A stretch of DNA of 39,618 bases from an uncultured Gammaproteobacteria bacterium (lineage in GTDB: Bacteria; Pseudomonadota; Gammaproteobacteria; GCA-2729495), in NCBI GenBank assembly GCA_947258805.1, contig CAMYJV010000017.1, positions 1-39,618 on the forward strand, given 5' to 3'. Position 1 is the first letter of the stretch; each line of letters starts with the position of its first letter. Shown in pieces: positions 30,085 through 38,396 of the stretch. The notes under the pieces were generated by a model that did not search any database, was not told the origin of the DNA, and was given only the letters and a program-made list of their open reading frames with translations. Position numbers and translations under genes: made by a program.

Positions 30085-30297
30085 TTACTCGGTACCGCCC
30101 CACTTCTCGCGGTGGGCCTGCTCTGCCTGGCTCTGAACCCGGGCGTGGCGATTACTGAGCAAGAGCTGCGAAGGGGAGCAAACCTGCGCGCGCAGCAGGC
30201 CGAGGTCAACCGCTGCGTCGAATAGACTCGGGTACCACGACTGCCAGTTTGGCAGGTGCTGCTCGACTCTTTCCTTCAGGCTTTTTCCGTCATCCAT
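30085..30297 (-). CDS. Uncharacterised 70-residue protein
   Basis: ATG 30297 gives MDDGKSLKERVEQHLPNWQS, followed by a WYPSLFDAAVDLGLLRAQV segment and a polar, Gln/Arg-rich tail. There is one cysteine and no export signal. No family recognised. It is placed between two genes of the same strand and closely spaced to the membrane protein downstream, which supports it being real. Confidence 0.5.
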   Translation of the reverse strand: MDDGKSLKERVEQHLPNWQSWYPSLFDAAVDLGLLRAQVCSPSQLLLSNRHARVQSQAEQAHREKWGGTE

Positions 30298-30379
30298 GGA
30301 CCTGCTCAAGTCGCGTCCGATTGCCGATGGATACTACCAGCCCGCGGTCGGGCAACCCGTGAACTCGCGCAGGGCGCGA

Positions 30380-30742
30380 CTAATTTCCGGTACCGTCGCC
30401 ACCCAGGATCCGATGCATTGCAGCAATCACGGCCCCCATATCCGCCCGCTCCAAACCCTCGGCAGACAGTTCGTTCCACCCGCCGGCGCGGTTTGGGGCA
30501 TCCAGGCTCAGGCGGCTCGCCTGGCCATTCCAGATCAGCCGCTGCGTCTCATCGTTGCGGCTCAACTCCAGCAGCCAACTCCCAAACGCGCCTTGAGCCG
30601 CGATGTAGCGCTGGACCGGACAGCCTGACGCTTCGCAAACCGCTCGCAGCGCCGCTTCAAAAGCCGGGTCCTCGGTGGGCAGCACGGGCTCCTGGGCTAC
30701 GGACGGTCGGCGCCCGACCCAGAAGACTTCCTGTTCGCTCAT
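30380..30742 (-). CDS. Uncharacterised 120-residue protein
   Basis: Start ATG 30742 has GGAG 5 bases upstream. The protein has a Trp/Arg-containing start (SEQEVFWVGRRP), a pair of cysteines in AVCEASGCPVQRYI, and WLLELSRNDETQRLIWNGQ. No signal peptide, no membrane segment, family not recognised. It is the first gene of the long minus-strand run ending at 24149 and faces the CRP-type palindrome at 30854-30883. Confidence 0.65.
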   Translation of the reverse strand: MSEQEVFWVGRRPSVAQEPVLPTEDPAFEAALRAVCEASGCPVQRYIAAQGAFGSWLLELSRNDETQRLIWNGQASRLSLDAPNRAGGWNELSAEGLERADMGAVIAAMHRILGGDGTGN

Positions 30743-30853
30743 GACGACTCCATGTGTTGGTCGCGACACGCGCCCTGGCGGGGCGAGGACGCTACGCCGC
30801 TGGCTGTAGCCGGAAACACGTAGACATCAGCGCTCGCGGACCCCGCAAAGTAT

Positions 30854-30883
30854 GCGTCACAGGCAGGTGTGACGCAGGTCACA
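30854..30883. promoter_or_regulatory. CRP-type palindromes sharing a half-site
   Basis: TGTGA-CGCAGG-TCACA (30868-30883) is an exact match to both halves of the CRP consensus. Its left half also forms a second perfect dyad with GCGTCACA (30854-30861), separated by GGCAGG from TGTGACGC (30868-30875). Three half-sites therefore lie in 30 bases, between divergent genes starting at 30742 and 30978. The site is about 76 bases upstream of the start predicted for the plus-strand gene. The remainder of 30743-30977 holds no gene. Confidence 0.6.
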
Positions 30884-30918
30884 AACCGCTGGCCGGTCCC
30901 GACTGTGATGCAGTTCGG

Positions 30919-30946
30919 TTGCCGGCGCCAGACTGGCGGCTATAGT
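30919..30946 (+). promoter_or_regulatory. sigma70-type promoter of the small gene at 30978
   Basis: TTGCCG (30919-30924) and TATAGT (30941-30946) are separated by 16 bases, predicting a start near 30952 and a ~26-base leader before the ATG at 30978. Confidence 0.5.
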
Positions 30947-30977
30947 GAGACCAGCGTCGAAAGCAGGACACCTTGCC

Positions 30978-31193
30978 ATGGGCAATGAAGGCAAAAAGGA
31001 CAGTGCGGAGCCGGACAATCCCCTCGAGGGCCTGGAAGAGGCCACCGCCGGCTGGGATCCTTATGTATCTGATTTAATTCAGGAAAAATCAGCTGCGCGC
31101 CGCGAAGAGAGACGCCGGCAGCCGCGGGACAAAACGCCGGCGCGGCGCCGCACCATACTGGTCAGCGATGATGAGCCGAAAAACGGGGACTGA
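30978..31193 (+). CDS. Uncharacterised small charged protein
   Basis: The 71-residue product is rich in Lys, Arg, Asp and Glu (MGNEGKKDSAEPDNPLEGLE, EKSAARREERRRQPRDKTP) and is probably disordered except for a short GWDPYVSDLIQE segment. There are no recognisable motifs. A promoter and a CRP-type site upstream and a strong terminator downstream (31234) make it a complete small transcription unit, which supports it being expressed. Confidence 0.6.
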   Translation: MGNEGKKDSAEPDNPLEGLEEATAGWDPYVSDLIQEKSAARREERRRQPRDKTPARRRTILVSDDEPKNGD

Positions 31194-31233
31194 GCGCTGT
31201 TCCGCAGCGAGCCGGCTTATCCGCTCAAAGTCA

Positions 31234-31263
31234 AAACGGGGGCCATGAGGCCCCCGTTTTTTG
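31234..31263. terminator. Rho-independent terminator
   Basis: ACGGGGGCC (31237-31245) and GGCCCCCGT (31250-31258) form a perfect 9-pair stem with an ATGA loop, flanked by AAAA on the left and a T run on the right. It can end the plus-strand small gene and, read from the other side, the tRNA-Arg transcript. Confidence 0.85.
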
Positions 31264-31289
31264 GGACCCGGAGGTCCCTGTCTTGCCTA

Positions 31290-31366
<77 letters not shown>

Positions 31367-31518
31367 AATAATCTCTAATGTCGTTACTCTATACCTTCCC
31401 GCAGCCCGGCTTTTGAAAACCCGCCGCCGCAGGGGCCGCGTAGCATACCTTCCGGGACGCACTCCTCCAAGGAAAGGACGGCTTGCGTGGCGACAGTCCC
31501 GTCGACAATCCTTAGGCC

Positions 31519-32244
31519 ATGGCTTCTGCTGTCAGCCCCGGTGACGTTTTCCTCGACGTTTTCGACCAGGCTCCGCGTCGCGAGCTCGCGCCCGGCGAGG
31601 TCCTGATTCACGCCGGCGAAACCGCCGCCGACGTATTCAACGTGATCGACGGCATGCTGATGATCAGTCGCTTCGGACGGGACGGCCGACGCCAGGTGCT
31701 GGGCTTCCTGTTTCCCGACAACTTCGTCGGCCTGACGGCCACCGATAAATATTTCTTCACCGTCGAAGCCATCACACCGACAGTGATCGCCAGCCGCAGC
31801 CGCGAGTTCCTGAACCAGCGCCTTGCAAGCGACCCGGTGGCCGAGCAAACCTTCATTGCGATGGTCTTCCGCGTACTCGAAAACCTGCTGGACCTGGCCT
31901 ACAGCCTCGGCCAGCGAACTGCTCGCGAACGCCTGGCGGTATTTGTGCTGTACCTGCGCCACCGCTATCGCCTGAGTGCCGGCGTACCCGACGACGACGG
32001 CCAGCTGCTAAACCTGGAACTGCCCATGAGCCGAACGGATATCGCGGATTTTCTGGGGCTTAAGAAAGAGACGGTCAGCCGCAGCTTCGGTCAGCTGGAA
32101 TCCGCCGGATTCATCGAACGCGTCGGCAGTGACCGGTTGCGAATCCTGGACATTGCCGGGCTGCGGGCGCTTGCCGGTGTCGACGACTTCGCAGCACCGG
32201 CGCGCCTGGCAACAGGGTGCAACAAGAACCGCGGGCAACCATGA
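31519..32244 (+). CDS. CRP/FNR-family regulator, FixK-like
   Basis: The 241-residue protein has a cyclic-nucleotide-binding-type sensor fold (residues ~20-130) and a C-terminal helix-turn-helix with SRTDIADFLGLKKETVSRSFGQLESAGFI. The recognition helix carries ExxSR, the FNR/FixK signature for TTGAT half-sites. The N-terminal cysteines that hold the FNR iron-sulfur cluster are absent; the only cysteine I see is near the C-terminus. It is therefore not FNR itself and fits a FixK-type regulator, whose activity is set by its synthesis. Together with the FixL/FixJ-like genes at 21980-23783 it may form an oxygen cascade (inference). Start ATG 31519; stop abuts comM tail to tail. Confidence 0.82.
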   Translation: MASAVSPGDVFLDVFDQAPRRELAPGEVLIHAGETAADVFNVIDGMLMISRFGRDGRRQVLGFLFPDNFVGLTATDKYFFTVEAITPTVIASRSREFLNQRLASDPVAEQTFIAMVFRVLENLLDLAYSLGQRTARERLAVFVLYLRHRYRLSAGVPDDDGQLLNLELPMSRTDIADFLGLKKETVSRSFGQLESAGFIERVGSDRLRILDIAGLRALAGVDDFAAPARLATGCNKNRGQP

Positions 32245-32256
32245 TCACGGGTTGCC
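32234..32256. other. Stem-loop spanning the convergent stops of the FixK-like gene and comM
   Basis: GGCAACC (32234-32240) and GGTTGCC (32250-32256) form a perfect 7-pair stem whose 9-base loop contains both stop codons. There is no T run, so a role as bidirectional terminator or RNA end-stabiliser is only possible. Confidence 0.35.
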
Positions 32257-33741
32257 ATGGTGCAAACTCAGGGCCTCGCCGATATGAGCCCGGGCAATGC
32301 GGTCCTGACCGGCCAGATCGGCAATCGTGCGCGCCACGCGCAACACCCGGTCACAGGCGCGGGCCGACAGCCGCATACGCTCGGCTGCCTCCACCAGCAG
32401 CCCTCGCCCCGCCGCTTCCGGCTGGCAGAATTTCCGCACACCGGCACGGGGAATAGCCGCGTTCACGACGCCCGATCGCGCGTGCTGCCGTTCCCGCGCC
32501 GCGGCCACCCGGGCGCGCACTGTGCTGCTGCTCTCACCCATTTCCGGCTCATCGAGGTGCGCCAGAGGCGGCTCCCAGTTCAGCGCCACCTGCAGGTCCA
32601 GCCGGTCGAGTAGCGGCCCCGAGATCTTGCTCCGGTAACGCTGCACCTGTTCCGGACCGCAGCGGCACTCTCGCCGCGGGTCGCCAGCGAACCCGCACGG
32701 GCACGGGTTCATCGCCGCCAGCAACTGAAAGCGCGCGGGATATTGCATCGTGCGCCGGGCCCGGGCAATGCTGATAGCACCCGTTTCCAGCGGCTCCCGC
32801 AGGGCCTCGAGGGCGGCGCGAGGAAACTCCGGCAACTCGTCGAGAAACAGCACGCCGAGGTGAGCCAGGGAAATCTCGCCGGGGCGTATGGCCTGCCCCC
32901 CGCCTACCATGGCGACTGGCGTTGCAGTGTGGTGCGGCGCCCGAAAAGGCGGGCAATGGCTTAGCCCGTCGACCACCCGGCCGGTGAGGGCTGCGAGGGC
33001 CGCGCTTTCCAGGGCGGAACAATCATCCAGGGCCGGCAGTAATCCCGGCAGACGGCGGGCCAGCATGCTCTTGCCGGTGCCCGGCGGGCCTATCAGCAGC
33101 AGATGGTGGCCACCCGCGGCGGCGATTTCCAGCGCCCGCCGGGCCAGGTGCTGGCCGCGCACATCCGCAAGGTCTGGCAGGCCGGGGTCGGACTCGGCCC
33201 GGGGCCCGGCCTCTGGACGGCGCAGCTCCAGATCTCCGCGCAGGTAACCCACCACCTCGAGGAGCTGGCTGGCCAGCCCGATGGACGCGGCCGGCAACAA
33301 GGCCGCTTCGCGCTCGCAGGCCACGGGCAACACGCCCGCACGGCCGGCACGCTGCGTGGCCATCAGCGCTGGCAACAGGGCTGGAACGGGCCGCAGTTGC
33401 CCCGACAAAGACAACTCGCCGAACAGTTCGTGATCGGCCAGACGGTTGCCGGGCAGCTGAGCGGTGGCGGCCAGCACGCCGACGGCAATGGCCAGGTCGA
33501 AGCGGCTGCCGGCTTTCGGCAGGTTGGCCGGCCCGAGGTTGATGGTGACGCGCGCACTCGGAAACTCGAAGCCTGCCGCCCGAATCGCCGCGCGCACCCG
33601 CTCCCGGCTTTCGCGCACCGCGGTCTCCACCAGGCCGACGACCGTCAGTGACGGCAGGCCGCCGGCAACTTCGACTTCTACGCTGACTTCCGGCGCGTCC
33701 AGACCCGACTGTCCGCGCGTGAAGACGGTGGCCAGCGCCAC
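32245..33741 (-). CDS. comM: Mg-chelatase-like AAA ATPase ComM (YifB)
   Basis: ComM is the hexameric helicase that drives branch migration during natural transformation. It has an N-terminal ChlI-type domain (VEVEVAGGLPSLTVVGL, INLGPANLPKAGSRFDLAIA), Walker A LLIGPPGTGKSMLARRLPG, Walker B GVLFLDELPEF, RPFRAPHH-like CPPFRAPHHTATPVAM, the Cys-containing NPCPCGFAGDPRRECRC segment and a C-terminal Mg-chelatase domain. I start at GTG 33741 (VALATVFTRGQ), giving 498 residues, the family length. The gene is adjacent to ubiK, as in many gammaproteobacteria. Confidence 0.93.
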   Translation of the reverse strand: MALATVFTRGQSGLDAPEVSVEVEVAGGLPSLTVVGLVETAVRESRERVRAAIRAAGFEFPSARVTINLGPANLPKAGSRFDLAIAVGVLAATAQLPGNRLADHELFGELSLSGQLRPVPALLPALMATQRAGRAGVLPVACEREAALLPAASIGLASQLLEVVGYLRGDLELRRPEAGPRAESDPGLPDLADVRGQHLARRALEIAAAGGHHLLLIGPPGTGKSMLARRLPGLLPALDDCSALESAALAALTGRVVDGLSHCPPFRAPHHTATPVAMVGGGQAIRPGEISLAHLGVLFLDELPEFPRAALEALREPLETGAISIARARRTMQYPARFQLLAAMNPCPCGFAGDPRRECRCGPEQVQRYRSKISGPLLDRLDLQVALNWEPPLAHLDEPEMGESSSTVRARVAAARERQHARSGVVNAAIPRAGVRKFCQPEAAGRGLLVEAAERMRLSARACDRVLRVARTIADLAGQDRIARAHIGEALSLHHGNP

Positions 33742-33760
33742 AGAATTGGCCGGGAGTGAT

Positions 33761-34024
33761 CTAGACGCCGGCGCCCGAATCTGCCCCGCGCACCTGTTCC
33801 AGCTGTGCCAGTTCCGACTCAAGGGCTTCGAGCCGCGCGCGGGTGCGCTCCAGCACCTTGCGCTGCACGTCGAATTCTTCGCGGGTGACAAGGTCCAGGC
33901 GCTCCAGCCCGCTGGCGAGCACGCCGGCGAAGTTCTTGCTCAGCTCATCGCGCACGGCCCCGATGCCGGGCGGCACGCTGGCTGCCAGCCGCCGTGCCAG
34001 CGCATCAATGTCTTGTTTTTCCAC
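33761..34024 (-). CDS. ubiK: Ubiquinone biosynthesis accessory factor UbiK (YqiC/BMFP)
   Basis: The 87-residue protein has an amphipathic N-terminal helix (EKQDIDALARRLAASVPPG), then a coiled coil beginning LVTREEFDVQRKVLERTRARLEALE, the BMFP/UbiK hallmark. UbiK helps assemble the soluble Ubi complex with UbiJ for aerobic ubiquinone synthesis. It starts at GTG 34024 with GAGGT 8 bases upstream. It is divergent from the porin-glnK-amtB unit. Confidence 0.9.
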   Translation of the reverse strand: MEKQDIDALARRLAASVPPGIGAVRDELSKNFAGVLASGLERLDLVTREEFDVQRKVLERTRARLEALESELAQLEQVRGADSGAGV

Positions 34025-34099
34025 GTGATCTACCTCGCCACCTTTCGTGTGTGCCGCCCGGGCTGATCTGCCCTGTTTCCCCGCATCGGCCCGGATCCC

Positions 34100-34116
34100 T
34101 GCGCCATCGTGGTGCA
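34100..34116. promoter_or_regulatory. NtrC-type binding site
   Basis: TGCGCC-ATCGT-GGTGCA is one base from a perfect NtrC palindrome (TGCACC-N5-GGTGCA). It lies ~98 bases upstream of the start predicted from the sigma54 promoter, the usual enhancer distance. A weaker related sequence (GCGCCGATTTGCAGC, from about 34126) may be a second site. Confidence 0.65.
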
Positions 34117-34179
34117 GCGAATTCGCGCCGATTTGCAGCAAGTCCGCCCAAAGCCTTGTTTTCGCATTGCCGGAAAGAG

Positions 34180-34195
34180 TGGCACGAAATCTGCT
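34180..34195 (+). promoter_or_regulatory. sigma54 promoter of the porin-glnK-amtB unit
   Basis: TGGCACGAAATCTGCT matches the sigma54 consensus TGGCACG-N4-TTGCW with one mismatch. The invariant GG and GC are 10 bases apart. The predicted start is near 34206, giving a ~64-base leader to the porin ATG. With the NtrC-type site upstream this indicates nitrogen-limitation control. Confidence 0.72.
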
Positions 34196-34269
34196 TATGG
34201 CCCAGCAGGGAGCAAGGATGATGGTGACATCCACCCTTGCCTGTCGCAAAACGAATTTGAGGACTCAAC

Positions 34270-34977
34270 ATGAACAAACTCACTTTGACAAAGCTGCTGG
34301 CCGCCACGGCAATCCTGCTGAGCGCCCCGGCCATGGCCGTCGATGTGACCGCCACCGGCGGCCTGAACACCCAGTACATCTTCCGGGGCATTCCGCAGTC
34401 CGATGAAAAGGCCGCGGGCTTCGGCAGCATCGATGTGTCGCAGTCGGGCTTCTACGGCGGCGTCTGGGGCTCGACGGTGGATTCGGGCAGCGTCGAGGTG
34501 GACACGTCCGGAAGCGGCGGCTCCACGGGCACCGACGGTATCGAATATGACGTCTACGGTGGCTACGGTGGCGAGGTTGGCGACTTCAGCTACGGTATCG
34601 GCTTCACGCTGTACCGCTACACCGACAGCTTCGACGATGACTACAACGAGCTGAATCTCAGCGGTGGCTGGAGATTTCTGTCCCTGAACGTCGACATCGG
34701 TGAGTACGAGAACTTCAGCAGCCCGACTCAGGACTATCAGCATTCGCTGCTAAAGGCTGAATACAACGGCTTCTTCGGCTCCTGGGGCAGTTTCTACGAC
34801 GACTTCGACGGCGACTACTTCACCTTGGGTTACGGCGACACGCTGAGCGTCGCCGATACCGATCTCTTCGACTACAGCTTCTCGGTGATTTACAGCAACG
34901 ACACGCTGCTGGGCGACTCCAGCGACACGAACATCGTTGTGGAAATCAGCAAGACCTTCGACGTCTTCAGCAACTGA
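34270..34977 (+). CDS. TorF-family putative porin (outer-membrane beta-barrel)
   Basis: A signal peptide (LTLTKLLAATAILLSAPAMA) precedes ~215 residues of Gly/Tyr/Asp-rich alternating strands: VTATGGLNTQYIFRGIPQSD, then YDVYGGYGGEVGDFSYGIGF and similar, ending in a terminal strand IVVEISKTFDVFSN. The N-terminal SNYIFRGxxQS-type motif identifies the TIGR02001/TorF group of small barrels found near ammonium-transport genes. Its cargo is not established. It is the first gene after the sigma54 promoter, so it should be induced with glnK and amtB, 36 bases before glnK. Confidence 0.85.
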   Translation: MNKLTLTKLLAATAILLSAPAMAVDVTATGGLNTQYIFRGIPQSDEKAAGFGSIDVSQSGFYGGVWGSTVDSGSVEVDTSGSGGSTGTDGIEYDVYGGYGGEVGDFSYGIGFTLYRYTDSFDDDYNELNLSGGWRFLSLNVDIGEYENFSSPTQDYQHSLLKAEYNGFFGSWGSFYDDFDGDYFTLGYGDTLSVADTDLFDYSFSVIYSNDTLLGDSSDTNIVVEISKTFDVFSN

Positions 34978-35352
<375 letters not shown>

Positions 35353-35378
35353 GTGCGGGCTAAAAAGGAGCAACGAAA

Positions 35379-36629
35379 GTGGACCAGGTAACAGAACTCA
35401 GCTACGCGCTGGATACTTTTTATTTTCTCGTGTGCGGGGCGCTGGTCATGTGGATGGCCGCGGGCTTCACGATGCTGGAAGCCGGCCTCGTGCGGTCGAA
35501 AAACACCGCCGAGATCCTGACCAAGAACGTCGGCCTCTATGCCATTGCCTGCGTGATGTACATGATTTGCGGCTACGGAATCATGTACGGCGACGGCAGC
35601 GGTGTGATTCCGGGCCTTAGCATGCTCGGCGCCGACGACAACGCGGTGGAAGCCGTCGTCGCCGGTGGCGAAGACGCGCCCTACTACTCGAACCTGTCGG
35701 ACTTTTTCTTCCAGGTCGTATTCGTGGCCACCGCCATGTCCATCGTGTCGGGCGCGGTGGCCGAACGCATGAAGCTGTGGTCCTTCTTTGCCTTCGCGGT
35801 CATTCTCACCGGTTTCATCTACCCGGTGCAGGGTTACTGGAAGTGGGGCGGCGGCTTTCTCGACGGCCTGGGCTTCCTGGACTTTGCCGGCTCCGGCGTC
35901 GTGCACATGTGCGGGGCCACTGCGGCCATAGCCGGCGTGCTGCTACTCGGCGCGCGCAAGGGCAAGTACAGCAAAAGCGGCCAGGTCAACGCGATCCCCG
36001 GCGCGAACCTGCCGCTGGCCACGCTGGGCACGCTGATCCTGTGGCTCGGCTGGTTCGGCTTCAACGGCGGCTCTGAGCTGAAAGTGTCGGATGTGGGCGA
36101 GGCCAACGCCGTGGCCCTGGTGTTTGTGAACACCAACATGGCCGCGGCCGGCGGGCTGCTCGGTGCACTGGTACTGGCGCGGCTCTGGTTCGGCAAGGCC
36201 GATCTCACCATGGCACTGAACGGGGCTCTCGCGGGACTCGTCGCGATTACGGCGGAACCCCTGACGCCGACACCCGTGATCGCCACGCTGATCGGCCTGG
36301 TCGGGGGGCTCATCGTGGTGCCGTCCATCATCTATATGGACCGCTGGTTCAAGATCGACGACCCGGTGGGCGCAATCTCGGTGCACGGCGTGGTCGGAAT
36401 CTGGGGCCTGCTGGCCGTGTGCCTGACCAACCCCGACGCATCGCTGGTGGCCCAGCTGATCGGCATCGTCACGATCTTCGGCTGGGTCTTCGTCACCAGC
36501 TTCGCCACCTGGTTCGCGCTGAAGGCCATTCTCGGCATCCGGGTCTCGGAGGAAGAGGAATACGAGGGCGTCGATATCGGCGAGTGCGGCCTGGAGGCCT
36601 ATCCCGAGTTTACCCAGGCCGCCGAATAG
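35379..36629 (+). CDS. amtB: Ammonium transporter AmtB
   Basis: The 416-residue protein has eleven or so membrane segments and the Amt landmarks: FTMLEAGLVRSKNTAEILTKN, the first pore histidine in SGVVHMCGATAAIAG, ILWLGWFGFNGGSEL, and the second pore histidine in ISVHGVVGIWG. It imports ammonium into the cytosol and is gated by GlnK. It starts at GTG 35379 after AAGGAG. There is no obvious cleavable signal peptide. A strong terminator follows. Confidence 0.95.
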   Translation: MDQVTELSYALDTFYFLVCGALVMWMAAGFTMLEAGLVRSKNTAEILTKNVGLYAIACVMYMICGYGIMYGDGSGVIPGLSMLGADDNAVEAVVAGGEDAPYYSNLSDFFFQVVFVATAMSIVSGAVAERMKLWSFFAFAVILTGFIYPVQGYWKWGGGFLDGLGFLDFAGSGVVHMCGATAAIAGVLLLGARKGKYSKSGQVNAIPGANLPLATLGTLILWLGWFGFNGGSELKVSDVGEANAVALVFVNTNMAAAGGLLGALVLARLWFGKADLTMALNGALAGLVAITAEPLTPTPVIATLIGLVGGLIVVPSIIYMDRWFKIDDPVGAISVHGVVGIWGLLAVCLTNPDASLVAQLIGIVTIFGWVFVTSFATWFALKAILGIRVSEEEEYEGVDIGECGLEAYPEFTQAAE

Positions 36630-36653
36630 GGGGCACCCGGCCGTTGAGGCTCC

Positions 36654-36689
36654 GGCGCCCGCAGCAGCCGCTGCGGGCGCCATTTTTTT
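36654..36689 (+). terminator. Rho-independent terminator after amtB
   Basis: GGCGCCCGCAG (36654-36664) and CTGCGGGCGCC (36671-36681) form an 11-pair stem with a 6-base loop, followed by A and seven Ts. Confidence 0.92.
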
Positions 36690-36728
36690 GTCAAATCCCG
36701 GCCAGCGGCGGAACGTGACCCGCATCAA

Positions 36729-36751
36729 GCCATCGGGTTATGCCCGATGGC
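36729..36751. promoter_or_regulatory. Perfect inverted repeat upstream of the DUF4124 gene
   Basis: GCCATCGGG (36729-36737) and CCCGATGGC (36743-36751) form a 9-pair stem with a TTATG loop. No T run follows, so a terminator is unlikely. It lies 55 bases before the ATG and could be an operator or a leader hairpin. Confidence 0.4.
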
Positions 36752-36806
36752 ATAATTGCCCAACTCTGTTGCTTCAGCGACGCGGTCCTCGCAAAGGAGG
36801 GCATCC

Positions 36807-37277
36807 ATGAAACTCACGTCAATTCTCCTCGCGGTCCTGGCCCTGGTCTGCTCGACTGCCGCCGGCGCTGTCGACGAGTTCAGCGTTTACACGTGGGTAG
36901 ACGACCAGGGCATTCCCCACTACACGGATCGCCCGCCGACTTCCGGTGAGGCCACGCGCACCGGCATCCGTTCCCAGCGCACGGATCCCAATGCCGTACT
37001 CGCGCGCACGGAGCAGCAGTCAGAACAGTTCTCGGCGCAGAACGAAGCCCGCCAGGAAGCCGGCGCCGCCGCAGACGAAGCCACCGCCGCACGCCAGAAG
37101 ACTGTCGACGAGCGCAAGAAGAACTGCGAACAGGCCCGGGAGCGGGCGCAAAAATACGACACGGCGCGGCGCCTGTACCGGCCCATGGCCGACGGCGGCC
37201 GCGAGTATCTCACTGACCAGGAGCTCTCCGACGCGCGAGCAGCCGCCAACGAAGCGGTCAATACCTGGTGCAATTAG
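36807..37277 (+). CDS. DUF4124 domain periplasmic protein
   Basis: A signal peptide (LTSILLAVLALVCSTAAGA) is followed by the short DUF4124 domain, VYTWVDDQGIPHYTDRPP, and then a long charged helical region (QQSEQFSAQNEARQEAGAAA, ERKKNCEQARERAQKYDTAR) and a YLTDQELSDARAAANEAVNTW tail. The family has no known biochemical role; the region after the domain is likely coiled coil with two cysteines that could pair. AAAGGAGG lies 6 bases before ATG 36807. Confidence 0.88.
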   Translation: MKLTSILLAVLALVCSTAAGAVDEFSVYTWVDDQGIPHYTDRPPTSGEATRTGIRSQRTDPNAVLARTEQQSEQFSAQNEARQEAGAAADEATAARQKTVDERKKNCEQARERAQKYDTARRLYRPMADGGREYLTDQELSDARAAANEAVNTWCN

Positions 37278-37300
37278 GCTCGTCTTAGACGCTGGCTCCG

Positions 37301-38362
37301 GTGACTACCGGACGCGACAAGCCCGCCGCTGCTGACCGCTTTTTCCTGCCGGATCTCTGTGCGCCGGCCGCGGTGCTCGGGGTGGTGCTGATTGCCGAAC
37401 TGGCGGCCATCGCACTGACCCTGGCCCGCCAGCCTTCCTGGGACCTGTTCTTTATTGACCTGGCCCGCACCTCCCTGCTGATGCTCTGGCTCGCGCTGAC
37501 TGCCGCAGCCACCCTGTGTGTGCTGCGGCGATACCTCGCCGGTTTTCCGCTGCCCAAGGCCAGCCTGCTGACCGCACTCGCCGTGCTTGCGATCGTCTGG
37601 CTGGTTTCCGAGGGGGTTTACTGGCTTGGCTATTTCTACGGCTCGGAGCTGACCGTCGGCTGGTTTCCGCAGCACCGTGGCTTTTTTGTCTCGCGCAACC
37701 TGGTGCTGGGCGCGTTGCTGACCGGCGGACTGCTGCGTTACTTCTCCGTCCCCCACGAATGGCGGCGCAATGTCGAAGGGCAGGCCGCGAGCCGCATTCA
37801 CGCCTTGCAGGCGCGCATAAGGCCACATTTCCTGTTCAACAGCATGAACACCATCGCCGAACTCACCCGCCGCGACCCTGCAGCGGCGGAGTCGGCCGTG
37901 GAAGACCTGTCTGACCTGTTCCGCGCATCACTCAGCGATGCGCGGGAAATGGTGCGATTGAGTGATGAAATGGAAATCACCCACGTCTACGAGCGCATCG
38001 AAGGTCAGCGGCTCGGCGACCGCCTGCGGGTGATCTGGGCGACGGACGATCTGCCCGGCGATGCCCGCATCCCGGGTCTGACCCTGCAACCACTGCTGGA
38101 AAACGCGATCTATCACGGTGTCGAACCGCTGCCGGAGCCCGGTGCCATCGAAATAGAAGGCCTGCGCAAGGGCGACATGCTTTACCTTTCAGTACGTAAC
38201 CCGCTGCCCGTCACCAGGTTGCGCAAGCAACCCGGCAATCGCATCGCGGTGGACAATATCCGCGAACGACTCGAGCTGGCATTCGGGCCGCGCGCCCGCC
38301 TGTCAACGGCCATCGACGCCACTCACTACCAGGTGAGCCTCGCCTTCCCCTACAAGCCGTGA
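37301..38362 (+). CDS. algZ: LytS/AlgZ(FimS)-type sensor histidine kinase
   Basis: The N-terminal half has four hydrophobic segments (DLCAPAAVLGVVLIAELAAI, TSLLMLWLALTAAATLCVL, SLLTALAVLAIVWLVSEGVYW, and a fourth near residue 130). After them comes the His_kinase domain with His176 in IRPHFLFNSMNTIAEL and the ATPase segment TLQPLLENAIYHGVEPL. The D-x-G box is weak and the G2 region (NRIAVDNIRERLELAFG) is of the LytS kind. AlgZ partners AlgR in Pseudomonas and relatives to control twitching and alginate. Starts at GTG 37301, just after the DUF4124 gene. Confidence 0.85.
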   Translation: MTTGRDKPAAADRFFLPDLCAPAAVLGVVLIAELAAIALTLARQPSWDLFFIDLARTSLLMLWLALTAAATLCVLRRYLAGFPLPKASLLTALAVLAIVWLVSEGVYWLGYFYGSELTVGWFPQHRGFFVSRNLVLGALLTGGLLRYFSVPHEWRRNVEGQAASRIHALQARIRPHFLFNSMNTIAELTRRDPAAAESAVEDLSDLFRASLSDAREMVRLSDEMEITHVYERIEGQRLGDRLRVIWATDDLPGDARIPGLTLQPLLENAIYHGVEPLPEPGAIEIEGLRKGDMLYLSVRNPLPVTRLRKQPGNRIAVDNIRERLELAFGPRARLSTAIDATHYQVSLAFPYKP

Positions 38363-38396
38363 AACCGGACGCCATCGCAACCTATCATTGCTGCTC

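Noticed and set aside
31384..31962. A 192-residue minus-strand frame over the FixK-like gene
   Set aside because: Shadow of a clear CRP/FNR-family gene, without motifs.
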